Shown here: one piece after another, positions 42,161-50,897 of the stretch | How the letters are laid out: each line of letters begins with the position of its first letter | Position numbering within the stretch: position 1 is the stretch's first letter | Assembly (NCBI GenBank): GCA_029265815.1 | Contig: JAJUGU010000001.1 | Coordinates: 434,001 to 498,000 of the forward strand | From: Anaerolineaceae bacterium | GTDB taxonomy: Bacteria > Chloroflexota > Anaerolineae > Anaerolineales > Anaerolineaceae | Length of the DNA: 64,000 nt | Direction of reading: 5' to 3' | Position numbers and translations under genes: made by a program | The notes under the pieces: generated by a model | Databases searched by the model: none | What the model was told of the DNA's origin: nothing | Seen by the model: only the letters and a program-made list of their open reading frames with translations

Positions 42161-43093
42161 ATGCCAGATCAATATTCCAATACACTACCTCAACTTACCC
42201 TGCTTGCTGCCGCAAATTGGAAAGATTACACCCTGCTGGATAGCGGTGGTGGCTATAAACTGGAGCAGTTTGGCCAGGTACGCTTAATCCGGCCTGAACC
42301 CGAGGCTGTCTGGCGGCCTGCACTGCCCGAAATTGAGTGGAAAAGAGCCGATGCTATATACAGACCGGCACCGGAAGAAAACGGTGGTCACTGGGAATAC
42401 CACCGCAAGCTGCCAGATCGTTGGAAGATGAGTTATCAAGATCTATCCTTCTGGGTGCAGACTTCAGCGTCGCGCCACCTGGGAGTCTTTCCAGAGCAAT
42501 CCTGTCAGTGGGACTGGGCAGATCGTGTGATCCGGGCATCTCAAACAAAACCGAAAGTTCTCAACCTGTTCGGTTATACTGGGATTGCAACCCTCGCAGC
42601 CGCCCGGGCTGGTGCGCAGGTCACTCATCTGGATGCCTCTCGTAAGGTGATCACCTGGGCAAATGAAAATCAAAAATTATGTGGTGGTGATTCACTTTCG
42701 ATTCGCTGGATCCTGGATGATGCGATGAAATTTGTACTTCGTGAACAACGCCGCGGGAATCGTTATGAAGGTATCATCCTCGACCCTCCAAAATTCGGCC
42801 GTGGCCCCAAGGGCGAAGTATGGGAATTTTACAAACTGCTCCCCGACCTTCTGGATGCCTGCCGTCAAATCTTGTCACCACACCCGTTATTTGTGCAACT
42901 TACAGCCTACGCTGTGAAGGCATCAGCGGCAACCATGTACTATGCCATCAGAGAGATGACCAGTGCCTTTTCTGGTGTCACAACCGCTGGTGAGATTGGC
43001 CTCCAGGAGCAATCCGCCGGACGGTACCTTTCAACCGCAATTTTTGCCCGCTGGTGCCAAAGCGATATTTATCACAAATTGAACATCGATTGA
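42161..43093 (+). CDS. SAM-dependent methyltransferase, RlmI-like
   Basis: 310 residues. Rossmann methyltransferase motif I KVLNLFGYTGIATLAAARAG (about residues 131-150), motif VTHLDASRKVITWANEN and the catalytic-type ILDPPKFGRGPKG (DPPKF, about 205-217). This class of SAM methyltransferases includes RlmI and PF10672 enzymes that modify rRNA cytosines or guanines. The N-terminal part (about 1-120) is unusual, without the PUA domain of RlmI. Cytoplasmic. DUF1028 gene follows after 25 bases. Confidence 0.85.
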   Translation: MPDQYSNTLPQLTLLAAANWKDYTLLDSGGGYKLEQFGQVRLIRPEPEAVWRPALPEIEWKRADAIYRPAPEENGGHWEYHRKLPDRWKMSYQDLSFWVQTSASRHLGVFPEQSCQWDWADRVIRASQTKPKVLNLFGYTGIATLAAARAGAQVTHLDASRKVITWANENQKLCGGDSLSIRWILDDAMKFVLREQRRGNRYEGIILDPPKFGRGPKGEVWEFYKLLPDLLDACRQILSPHPLFVQLTAYAVKASAATMYYAIREMTSAFSGVTTAGEIGLQEQSAGRYLSTAIFARWCQSDIYHKLNID

Positions 43094-43118
43094 TCACTAT
43101 GGGGAGGATTTCTGTATT

Positions 43119-44057
43119 ATGGACTCTCATTCTTTCCATCGTTTTCCGTTCGCTCACACATACTCAATCGTTGCACGCGATCCTGAGACAGGCCAATTGG
43201 GTGTAGCAGTTCAATCACACTGGTTCTCCACGGGGTCTATTGTCACCTGGGCACAACCAGGTGTCGGAGCAGTGGCTACTCAATCGATGGTCGAGGTCAG
43301 TTACGGACCGCTCGGCTTGGGTGGTTTACGCTCTGGGAAAAAACCAGGTGAAATTTTGCGTGATCTACTGCAAAAGGATAATGAACGTGAATTGCGTCAG
43401 GTTGCTATCGTGGATACCAAAGGAGACGTTGCAGTCCACACCGGTTCACATTGCATCGCTGAAGCCGGTCACCAGACTGGTTTTCAGTATTCGGTACAGG
43501 CGAATATGATGCTTAAAAATACCGTGTGGCCAGCAATGGCATCTGCATACGAAAAAGCCAGCGGCGACCTGGCAGATCGAATGCTAGCCACTCTAGACGC
43601 CGCACAGGAAGAAGGTGGAGACATTCGCGGGAAACAATCCGCCGCCATGCTGGTGGTAACAGGTGAACAGACTGACGAGCCCTGGAAGGGCATTCTGGTT
43701 GATTTACGTGTAGAAGATCACCCTGAACCATTAATTGAATTACGCCGATTGCTTAAAGTTCAGCGCGCTTACGAAGCCATGAACCGCGGTGACGCATTAT
43801 TGAGCGAAGGAAGAGTAAAAGAAGCCTTCCAGGCATACGAACAGGGCGCTTCTCTGGCACCTGAGATCGACGAACTTATATTCTGGCAAGCAGTAACTCT
43901 AGCAGATACTGGTAGAGTGGAAGAAGCCCTGCCAATTTTTGATCGACTTTTTAAAACTGAATCCAATTGGGCACTACTTCTCCAGCGGCTTCCAGCAGCT
44001 GGCTTATTTTCGGAAGATCGCGCATTGATGGAAAGGATCCTGAAGCTCGTAAAATAG
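43119..44057 (+). CDS. DUF1028 (Ntn-hydrolase-like) protein with C-terminal TPR-like helices
   Basis: 312 residues. The N-terminal ~220 residues match DUF1028: HTYSIVARDPETGQLGVAVQS, VTWAQPGVGAVATQS and HCIAEAGHQTGFQYSVQANMM in the family order. DUF1028 proteins share the Ntn-hydrolase sandwich, but the nucleophile at the family position TYSIVARD is not certain because there is no obvious cleaved propeptide. The C-terminal ~95 residues are helical, with one clear TPR (AYEAMNRGDALLSEGRVKEAFQAYEQGASLAP). Function unknown; possibly a peptidoglycan-binding amidase-like protein. GGGGAGGA lies about 14 bases before ATG. A terminator follows. Confidence 0.8.
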   Translation: MDSHSFHRFPFAHTYSIVARDPETGQLGVAVQSHWFSTGSIVTWAQPGVGAVATQSMVEVSYGPLGLGGLRSGKKPGEILRDLLQKDNERELRQVAIVDTKGDVAVHTGSHCIAEAGHQTGFQYSVQANMMLKNTVWPAMASAYEKASGDLADRMLATLDAAQEEGGDIRGKQSAAMLVVTGEQTDEPWKGILVDLRVEDHPEPLIELRRLLKVQRAYEAMNRGDALLSEGRVKEAFQAYEQGASLAPEIDELIFWQAVTLADTGRVEEALPIFDRLFKTESNWALLLQRLPAAGLFSEDRALMERILKLVK

Positions 44058-44065
44058 AACACATT

Positions 44066-44099
44066 GACCGGAATCTAAACTGTGGATTCCGGTCTTTTT
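44066..44099 (+). terminator. intrinsic terminator after the DUF1028 gene
   Basis: GACCGGAATC (44066-44075) and GATTCCGGTC (44085-44094) form a perfect 10-bp stem, followed by TTTTT (44095-44099). Confidence 0.88.
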
Positions 44100-44229
44100 A
44101 AAGTCATTTAATATTAAGGTGTTTCAATTTTCAATAAAATTAGAATTCGAAAATTCATTCCCACTAGTCAATTTAATTTTGAAAAATCTTTAGTGACTAA
44201 TCAAAAATGTCAATTGTTGTTTACTGTAC

Positions 44230-45483
44230 TTACGCACTAGTCAATAAAAGACCCAACATTCGATCGAGCGTGATTTTTCTTTTCTTCAATTCCGCACGTA
44301 TTTTTCTCATAAACTTAAAACGCACCGGAAAATGAGTTTCAAGCTCCGCCAGAAAAGCTTTCGAATAATATTTATCCATGCGCAAGATGCCGTCGATCAT
44401 CAGCAGGTCAATCCCTTTCATCGACATCTGCTTCAATGGTCTGATGCGTTCATTATCAAAATACTCCATTCCTTTCAACACATGGTGAGCAAAACAAAAT
44501 AAACGCTGTGCAATCAAATCTACATTTCCGATTCGAGTAGCGTCGGTGAAAATCGTCAACGCGTTCTTGCGTAGATCGCTCTCCATATCCTCCTGATCAT
44601 CCATCAACTGAGCGAATGCACCAAAATTGTAAATGATACTCATTTCTACTTCATGCAGCTCTCCTGCAGCCAGAACTCCATCCGCCAGCACTGAAGTCCC
44701 TCCCTTGCCAAATGTAACACCCAGCACATCTACCATGTATGGAGGAACTGGGGATTCAGGCATACGCATGCTTCTATCTTGCGCTGCATGGATCGCGAGC
44801 AGACTATCAAACACTTGCGGATATTGTTCCCTCCGATATTGACCTTCAATCATTTTCACCAGGTCAAGCACCTGCTGCTCGTTGGCATTCATCGGTTTAA
44901 CCTCTGCACCGGTCAACCAGGCATAAAACCGTTCGTTAAAGGCGATCTTCTCAACGCGACTAAACCGTGGATCATCCAGATAATTATCAGAAACAGGATA
45001 AAGCATACTGTACGCGAATAATGCAGGGGTTAGTTGGATCGGTAAATCCATTAATGCCTGAAGATAGGAGCAAGTCCACACGTTGCGGCTCGCCTGGTAA
45101 ATATCGCTCATGTTCATTTTTGGATCAAAACAACGCGCCAGGTTGTAAAACTCTTGCGAAACCTGGTCAATACCAAGGTCATGAAAACTATTGACCTGCT
45201 CTTCTGACAGATCGAAAACACTGCGTGAAAATTCTTTAATCCGTTCACCAACCTCATAGGAATTCTGTTTTTGCTCTTCAGGATCGAGGTTTTTCAAAGA
45301 CAACCTTTTTTCAAGCCAGGCGAGCAGTTCAGAAACCCGCTCTTCATTTTCTCTTTTGACACTATTTGGGAATTCCACCGGAACATTCAAAAACCCAGGG
45401 TCACAGGAATACCAAATCTCACGCAGCTCTTCCGTCTGCCTTTTTTGAAATTCATCGATGGGAATGGAATGAAATATGATCAT
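44230..45483 (-). CDS. unknown protein with class I terpene/isoprenoid synthase-like Asp-rich motifs
   Basis: 417 residues, nearly all alpha-helical, without signal peptide or membrane segments. Two Asp-rich motifs stand out: SDNYLDDP at about residues 165-172 and QLMDDQEDMESD at about 293-304. In class I isoprenoid synthases (prenyltransferases, terpene and squalene synthases) two such helical motifs face each other and bind Mg-diphosphate. Spacing of about 130 residues fits. The usual RY pair is not clear. It may be a divergent terpene synthase-like protein of the large-terpene class, or a noncatalytic homologue. Isolated, flanked by a terminator and the divergent ArsR gene. No Shine-Dalgarno sequence was seen before ATG 45483. 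Confidence 0.5.
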   Translation of the reverse strand: MIIFHSIPIDEFQKRQTEELREIWYSCDPGFLNVPVEFPNSVKRENEERVSELLAWLEKRLSLKNLDPEEQKQNSYEVGERIKEFSRSVFDLSEEQVNSFHDLGIDQVSQEFYNLARCFDPKMNMSDIYQASRNVWTCSYLQALMDLPIQLTPALFAYSMLYPVSDNYLDDPRFSRVEKIAFNERFYAWLTGAEVKPMNANEQQVLDLVKMIEGQYRREQYPQVFDSLLAIHAAQDRSMRMPESPVPPYMVDVLGVTFGKGGTSVLADGVLAAGELHEVEMSIIYNFGAFAQLMDDQEDMESDLRKNALTIFTDATRIGNVDLIAQRLFCFAHHVLKGMEYFDNERIRPLKQMSMKGIDLLMIDGILRMDKYYSKAFLAELETHFPVRFKFMRKIRAELKKRKITLDRMLGLLLTSA

Positions 45484-45597
45484 GTGATTTTGTCTTTGAT
45501 TGATATACGTCCTCTAGAAAAATGAGTTGCAAAAATCAAGCTACCAGTATCAACTAGCTAGAGAGACCTTTATTAAAAAGTATTAAGTCATCAGTTC

Positions 45598-45625
45598 TTG
45601 ACATCCTGTTAATAATTGCTAAAAT
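45598..45625 (+). promoter_or_regulatory. promoter of the arsR-like/P-type ATPase operon
   Basis: TTGACA (45598-45603), 16-bp spacer, TAAAAT (45620-45625); start about 45632, immediately before the operator. Confidence 0.7.
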
Positions 45626-45634
45626 TGCAAATAA

Positions 45635-45650
45635 TTGAATATATATTCAA
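45635..45650 (+). promoter_or_regulatory. palindromic ArsR-type operator
   Basis: TTGAATATATATTCAA is a perfect 16-base inverted repeat between the -10 box and the regulator start. Length and AT-rich TTGAA/TTCAA arms resemble operators of the SmtB/ArsR family. A repressor bound here would block early transcription of its own operon. Confidence 0.75.
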
Positions 45651-45671
45651 ATGTTATATCGAAAGGAAGAA

Positions 45672-45974
45672 ATGACATCAACATCGCTCTTAAGTGAACA
45701 TACAGCCGCACATGTGGCAGAACTTTTTCGCGCGTTCAGTGATACAAGCCGCGTTCGTATTCTTTCTGTGATCATCGACCAGGAAATGAATGTCTCTCAA
45801 TTGGCTGAACTTGTGGGTGTGACAGAGTCAGCGGTTTCACACCATATGCGCGGCTTGCGTCAGATGCGCCTGGTCAAGTCTAGGCGCGATGGCAAGGAAG
45901 TGTATTACTTTGTCGACGATCCCCACATCATTGCCCTTTTCAGGCAAGGGGTTGAACATATCAAAACGCGGTGA
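45672..45974 (+). CDS. ArsR/SmtB-family metal-responsive repressor
   Basis: 100 residues from ATG 45672 (AAAGGAAG 5 bases upstream); an in-frame ATG at 45651 has no ribosome site. Winged helix: MNVSQLAELVGVTESAVSHHMRGLRQMRLV is the recognition part. The alpha5 zinc site D-x-H-x10-H is intact (D83, H85, H96), while the alpha3 Cys motif (ELCVCDL) is absent, so Zn or Co sensing of the SmtB/CzrA type is the best guess; the fourth ligand (Glu two after the last His) is replaced by Thr. It starts the operon with the P-type ATPase after a palindromic operator and lies 42 bases before it. Confidence 0.87.
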   Translation: MTSTSLLSEHTAAHVAELFRAFSDTSRVRILSVIIDQEMNVSQLAELVGVTESAVSHHMRGLRQMRLVKSRRDGKEVYYFVDDPHIIALFRQGVEHIKTR

Positions 45975-46016
45975 TGACATCACAGATAACAAAACAATTC
46001 ATATCGAAGGATTTCT

Positions 46017-48542
46017 ATGAACACATCTACAATCACTGATCCTACTGCTGAAATACAGACCCACACCCCCCACACTGGACTCACCAGTGAGGAGGTACTT
46101 GCTCTCCGTGCAAAATACGGAGAAAACCGTCTTCCCGGAGAGAAGGGTGTTTCGGTATGGTCAATCCTGCTCAACCAGTTGAAAAGCCCACTGGTTTATA
46201 TCATTCTCACCGCCGCCGGGATTTCACTCGCTCTGGGTGAGTTAGGCGACTTTACGATCATCATGGCTGTGGTGGTCATTGACGTTATTCTTGGATTTAT
46301 TCAGGAATACCAGGCACAGCGTACTTACGAAGCATTAAAAGGGTTGCTTAAGCCGACCACTACTGTTATCCGTAATGGCCAGCGGATTGAAGTAGAAGTG
46401 TGGGAACTGGTCCCCGGCGATCTTGTGGTTCTCAACGCTGGTGAAAAAGCCCCAGGGGATGGTGAAATCCTCGAAGCTACAAAATTATCTGTCGATGAAG
46501 CCTTCTTAACTGGTGAAAGCGAACCTGTCAACAAAGAAGCAAAAGGTAAAATTGAACTCTCATCACCTGATAACAACAATGCTCAACGCACACAGGTATA
46601 CATGGGATCTACCGTTATTACCGGAAGAGGCATCCTGCGTATTACAAAAATCGGCGTTGAAACAGAATTAGGTCAGATTGCAGCCAGTTTAAGCGAACAT
46701 GTGGAAGAGGATACTCCCCTGCAAATTCGCTTAAAAGCGTTCAGCAAAATACTGACGTATATCGTTGTTGCTGCAACCGTGGTCATCTTGATCGTAGGGT
46801 TGATCATGGGGCGTGAATTCTTCGAGATGCTCCGCACTTCGATTATTCTGGCCATTGCAGCCGTTCCCGAAGGCTTATTGATCGCTGTTACTGTCATTCT
46901 GGTCATCGGCATGCGCAAGATCTTGAAACGCAACGGCCTTGTAAAGAGACTGTTAGCGGTAGAAACCCTGGGTTCGGTTACAACGATTTGCACAGATAAA
47001 ACTGGCACATTAACTGAAGGCCGTATGCGGGTTAATCGCGTCGACCTGAAAGATGAAGAACGCGCCTTACAGACTATGGTGCTGTGCAACAACCTCGAAG
47101 GGCCGGTAGATATTGCCCTGTGGGAATATGCAGAGAAGACAATGTCCGTCGATCCGCAAGATCTTTTTGACAACAGCCAGCGTCTGGCTGAAGAATTGTT
47201 CACCAGCGAAACAAAGTACATGATCACCGATGTTAAAAACAATATATTCCACGGTGAGCATTACTTCTTTCTCAAGGGCGCGCCTGAGATCGTGCTTGGG
47301 ATGTGCGCAGTATCACCTGAGGAACACACAAAAATCCTGACAAAAGTCGATGACTGGGCTGGACAAGGGTTGCGTCTTCTGGGATTGGCCTATAGAGTGA
47401 ACGGATCGATGGAAAATTACAATGGATATACCTGGTTAGGATTGATTGGTCTGGAAGATCCAGTGCGAGCAGGTGTGTTAGAAGCCATACAGGTCGCGAG
47501 TCGAGCCGGCATCAAAGTCAAGATGATCACTGGAGATTATCGTAAAACTGCTGAACACATCGCCTCAAATATTGGAATGCTGAATGAGGACGATCAGACG
47601 TTGGAGGGAAATCAGCTTGCATCTCTTACCGATGAACAGATGCAGCAGCAGGTAGCAAAAACCACTGTGTTTTCCCGAATCCGCCCACAGGATAAATTCC
47701 GCATCGTTCGTGCGCTGCAGGCAAATGGTGAAGTGGCCGCTATGATCGGCGATGGAGTAAACGACGCGCCGGCATTGAAACGTGCCAATATTGGCGTTGT
47801 GGTAGGAAGCGCTACAGATGTTGCCAAAGAAACAGCCGACCTCATCCTGCTCGATGACAACTTCCGCACCATCATTGCTGCCATTGAGGAAGGGCGAGTG
47901 ATATTCTCAAATATCCGTAAGGTAGTGGCTTATGTGCTTTCAAACTCTTTTGCAGAGGTACTGACCATCTTTACAGCCATGATGCTCCAATGGCCAACTC
48001 CCCTGGCAGTGGCACAGATTCTTTGGATCCACCTGATCTGTGATGGACCATTGGATATCGTGCTCAGCTTTGAATCCAAAGAAAAGGGGATTATGGAAGA
48101 AAAACCCCATTCGTTAAAGGCACCAATCCTAACGCGGTTAGGTGTATCCCTGATTGCTGTCATCAGTATCGCCAGCTCAATTTTTGCGCTGACATTGTTC
48201 GGTCATTACTTCCAGCTGCATAACAACCCCGCTGAAGGTCAAAGCATCGTGTTTGCCAGCTTTGCCATCAACTCGATCGTTTACATTTTCGCTTATCGAA
48301 GCATGCGAGACCCCATTTACCGCATGAATAGACTCAGCACAAACAAACCGCTCATTTGGGCAGTCATCGCCGGGTTCATTACCATTGCCATCCCCTTCTT
48401 GATCCCTGGATTAAGGAACATACTCGGAATCGTCCCCTTATCGCTTCAAGAATGGGGGTTGGTACTCGGAATTGCGGTGCTTCTGTTGATCTTCGTTGAA
48501 ATTGCCAAAGCGATCAACCGCCGTTTCCCAAATAATGAATGA
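46017..48542 (+). CDS. P2-type cation-transporting ATPase
   Basis: 841 residues, about 10 membrane helices. Actuator TGES (about 160, FLTGESEPV), phosphorylation site CTDKTGTLT (D327), and hinge MIGDGVNDAPALKRANIGVVVG are intact. M4 has VPEGL, M5 SNSFAEVLTIF (Glu) and M6 ICDGPLDI (Asp), close to the Ca2+-ATPase (SERCA/PacL) site, but Asn and Thr of the SERCA site are changed. There is no CPx motif or N-terminal metal-binding domain, so it is not a P1B heavy-metal pump. The nucleotide-binding domain is compact. Substrate uncertain: Ca, Mn or another divalent ion; the neighbouring zinc-type regulator argues for metal control. SD AAGG. Confidence 0.9.
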   Translation: MNTSTITDPTAEIQTHTPHTGLTSEEVLALRAKYGENRLPGEKGVSVWSILLNQLKSPLVYIILTAAGISLALGELGDFTIIMAVVVIDVILGFIQEYQAQRTYEALKGLLKPTTTVIRNGQRIEVEVWELVPGDLVVLNAGEKAPGDGEILEATKLSVDEAFLTGESEPVNKEAKGKIELSSPDNNNAQRTQVYMGSTVITGRGILRITKIGVETELGQIAASLSEHVEEDTPLQIRLKAFSKILTYIVVAATVVILIVGLIMGREFFEMLRTSIILAIAAVPEGLLIAVTVILVIGMRKILKRNGLVKRLLAVETLGSVTTICTDKTGTLTEGRMRVNRVDLKDEERALQTMVLCNNLEGPVDIALWEYAEKTMSVDPQDLFDNSQRLAEELFTSETKYMITDVKNNIFHGEHYFFLKGAPEIVLGMCAVSPEEHTKILTKVDDWAGQGLRLLGLAYRVNGSMENYNGYTWLGLIGLEDPVRAGVLEAIQVASRAGIKVKMITGDYRKTAEHIASNIGMLNEDDQTLEGNQLASLTDEQMQQQVAKTTVFSRIRPQDKFRIVRALQANGEVAAMIGDGVNDAPALKRANIGVVVGSATDVAKETADLILLDDNFRTIIAAIEEGRVIFSNIRKVVAYVLSNSFAEVLTIFTAMMLQWPTPLAVAQILWIHLICDGPLDIVLSFESKEKGIMEEKPHSLKAPILTRLGVSLIAVISIASSIFALTLFGHYFQLHNNPAEGQSIVFASFAINSIVYIFAYRSMRDPIYRMNRLSTNKPLIWAVIAGFITIAIPFLIPGLRNILGIVPLSLQEWGLVLGIAVLLLIFVEIAKAINRRFPNNE

Positions 48543-48576
48543 TTGGCTCGGTACCTAACAAAGAAAAATCGTGTCG

Positions 48577-48607
48577 ATCCCGCCATCCTCGATTAGGATG
48601 GCGGGAT
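48577..48607 (+). terminator. hairpin terminator-like structure after the P-type ATPase
   Basis: ATCCCGCCATCCT and AGGATGGCGGGAT form a perfect 13-bp stem with a 5-base loop. Only TAATAA follows, not a T run, so termination may be weak. Confidence 0.6.
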
Positions 48608-48871
48608 TAATAACCAAAAATGTATCAATGGAAAATGAATCGTTAATCATGTTATAGGCTGTTTCAGTCAAAAAACATTGATGCGTTAGAGATTGCCGAT
48701 AAAACATTTATGATTTCTCATCGAGGTAGGATGAAATCAAATATTGATTGTTCAAGATTAGGAGGTTCGTTTTCTGCGATGTCACAGACACATTCGTTTA
48801 CAAGAATCAAAGTTTTTAGGTATGTGAGCTTACATGTAACGCTTTCAGTCACTTTTCCCTCCACATTTGAT

Positions 48872-48900
48872 TGACAATAATGCTTTCTCCCTCTACACTA
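48872..48900 (+). promoter_or_regulatory. promoter of comM (leaderless start)
   Basis: TTGACA (48872-48877), 17-bp spacer, TACACT (48895-48900). ATG 48906 lies at the expected transcription start; there is no Shine-Dalgarno sequence. Confidence 0.65.
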
Positions 48901-48905
48901 TTCTC

Positions 48906-50429
48906 ATGCTTGCCTGCGTTAATGCCTGCGCCGTGATCGGACTGGAGGGGGTCATCGTTGATGTCGAAGTGGACCTGACTTCAGGAATTAAACCCCCGAT
49001 TATTATTGTTGGGCTGCCAGATGCATCCGTGCAGGAGAGTCGCGAACGTGTGCAATCAGCTATTCGAAACACCGGCCTCGAATATCCACGTAAAAAAGTG
49101 CGCGTTAACCTGGCTCCCGCTACGGTGCGCAAAGAAGGTTCTGCATACGATTTACCCATTGCACTGGGCATCTTGCTGGCTAACCGTCAGCTTCCTCCTG
49201 ACAGCCTGAAAGACAGCCTGGTGATGGGTGAACTCTCCCTTGATGGCAGCGTGCGTCATATTCGAGGCGTGCTGCCCATGGCAGCCGTAGCCCGACAGCA
49301 GGGGTTCAAACGTGTTTTCGTCCCGGCTGAGGATGCAGGTGAAGCAGCCATTTTCCCCGATCTTGAAGTCATCCCGGTAAATTCTCTTGAAGATCTTTAC
49401 CGGCACCTCACTGGTTCTTCAATCATCTCCCCCCAGCCTCCGATATCTGTTGACCAGGTGGAAGTCGCTGTTCAAACTGATTTCCGTGAAATCAAAGGAC
49501 AGGAACATGTCAAACGCGCGCTCGAAGTAGCTGCCGCCGGGTCTCATAATCTGCTCATGATTGGTCCGCCGGGTTCTGGTAAAACGCTCATGGCGCGCGC
49601 CCTGCCATCGATCCTCCCACGCATGACCGTGGAGGAGTCTCTTGATGTAACGCGTATTTACTCGGTTGCAGATGCGCTTCCAGCCGGGATTCCCCTGATC
49701 AAGAACCGGCCGTTCCGTTCTCCGCACCACACCATTTCTCACGCCGGTCTGGTGGGCGGCGGCAACTGGCCGCACCCCGGCGAGATCTCCCTTGCCCATC
49801 GCGGTGTTCTCTTCCTTGATGAATTCCCTGAATTCGGTTCGCGCGTACTGGAAGTATTGCGCCAGCCGCTGGAAGACAAGGTGGTTACCATCAGCCGCGC
49901 CCAGGGGACGCTCACCTTCCCGGCTAACTTCCAGCTCGTGGCGGCCATGAATCCCTGCCCGTGCGGTTACTACGGGGACGCCAACCATCCCTGCACCTGT
50001 TCACCCATGACGGTTACCAAATACCAGCGACGAATTTCCGGTCCGCTCCTTGACCGCATCGACATCCACGTTGAGGTGCCGCGTGTGGATTATGAGAAAT
50101 TATCCGATTCACGCCTTGGAGAAGCCTCCCACGTGATTGCACAGCGCGTGGAAACCGCACGCCAGCTGCAGCGCGAACGTTTCAAAGGCACCACACTGAC
50201 AGCCAACGCTGATATGCACCCCGCCCAGGTTCGTCAGTTCTGCAGCCTAGATGATTCCTGCCGCAGCTTGATGCGCGCTGCTATGAATCAACTCCAACTA
50301 TCCGCGCGTGCCTACCACCGCATACTCAAGCTGGCACGCACCATTGCCGACCTTGCCGGAAGTAATCAGATCTCCACTACTCATCTTGCTGAAGCCTTAC
50401 AGTACCGACCACGAGTAGATACCATTTAG
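48906..50429 (+). CDS. comM: ComM/YifB family Mg-chelatase-like AAA ATPase
   Basis: 507 residues from ATG 48906, chosen because the family starts MLA.V.SCAVIGLEG and because the promoter places the transcript end there; the longer ORF from 48867 would begin inside the promoter. N-terminal ChlI-like fold, then the AAA+ module with Walker A GPPGSGKTL (about residues 220-228), Walker B VLFLDEFPEF and the Cys-rich insert AAMNPCPCGYYGDANHPCTCS. ComM helicases help branch migration of transforming DNA. Length is normal. Monocistronic. Confidence 0.93.
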   Translation: MLACVNACAVIGLEGVIVDVEVDLTSGIKPPIIIVGLPDASVQESRERVQSAIRNTGLEYPRKKVRVNLAPATVRKEGSAYDLPIALGILLANRQLPPDSLKDSLVMGELSLDGSVRHIRGVLPMAAVARQQGFKRVFVPAEDAGEAAIFPDLEVIPVNSLEDLYRHLTGSSIISPQPPISVDQVEVAVQTDFREIKGQEHVKRALEVAAAGSHNLLMIGPPGSGKTLMARALPSILPRMTVEESLDVTRIYSVADALPAGIPLIKNRPFRSPHHTISHAGLVGGGNWPHPGEISLAHRGVLFLDEFPEFGSRVLEVLRQPLEDKVVTISRAQGTLTFPANFQLVAAMNPCPCGYYGDANHPCTCSPMTVTKYQRRISGPLLDRIDIHVEVPRVDYEKLSDSRLGEASHVIAQRVETARQLQRERFKGTTLTANADMHPAQVRQFCSLDDSCRSLMRAAMNQLQLSARAYHRILKLARTIADLAGSNQISTTHLAEALQYRPRVDTI

Positions 50430-50897
50430 AAATGATTTTGATAAGATATTGACTATGCGCATTTTTTCTGCGTATCCTTTGAAATAATCCAATCACTAAA
50501 CCTGCAATTTTGATTTACCAGATTTGATCCCTCTGTAAGCGCTGAGAATTCATGTTGTACGACGGTAATTTTGATTGAAGATTCTTAAACCCTTCCCTCT
50601 ACTGCATGATAAGAATAACTAACAACCGTTCTAACTTATTGATTCCTTGTCCTCCCTAATACCGTGTACTAGGTGTATCCTTTCTCATTCCAACATAGAT
50701 GTTTTTAAATCTTCTGGTCAAAAGTTGTTAAAAATCAGCAGGGGTTCGCCATCTGGTCGACTGTCATACGGTTATAAGCGCTCTTCCTATGAAGGTTTTT
50801 ATTCAAATAAGGCACTCACCCTGACCATGGTTTAATCACATGACAAGAGAAAATTGTTGCATATTCGTTTCTGCTCTGTACTTGTTACAATATATAT
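50430..50897 (+). other. 468-bp intergenic stretch without a gene
   Basis: Between comM and archease. It has a short hairpin (ATGCGCA/TGCGTAT around 50455-50476) and the archease -10 box at its end. A 62-codon reading frame around 50647 has no ribosome site and no recognisable sequence. No tRNA or RNA family was recognised. Confidence 0.5.
50883..50891 (+). promoter_or_regulatory. extended -10 promoter of archease-rtcB (leaderless start)
   Basis: TGTTACAAT at 50883-50891 (TGn plus TACAAT); ATG 50898 is at the expected start site, six bases after the box, and there is no Shine-Dalgarno sequence. Confidence 0.6.

Larger units (their letters stand above)
48543..48905 (+). other. 363-bp intergenic stretch: terminator hairpin and comM promoter
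   Basis: Contains a hairpin after the ATPase gene at 48577-48607 and the comM promoter at 48872-48900. The middle (about 48610-48870) has no gene, no RNA signature and no repeat that I can see. Confidence 0.6.

Noticed and set aside
45651-45671. Earlier ATG for the ArsR gene
   Set aside because: No Shine-Dalgarno sequence and it falls right after the operator palindrome; ATG 45672 has AAAGGAAG.
50647-50835. 62-codon reading frame in the comM-archease gap
   Set aside because: No ribosome site, no recognisable motif and composition unlike neighbouring genes; treated as noncoding.
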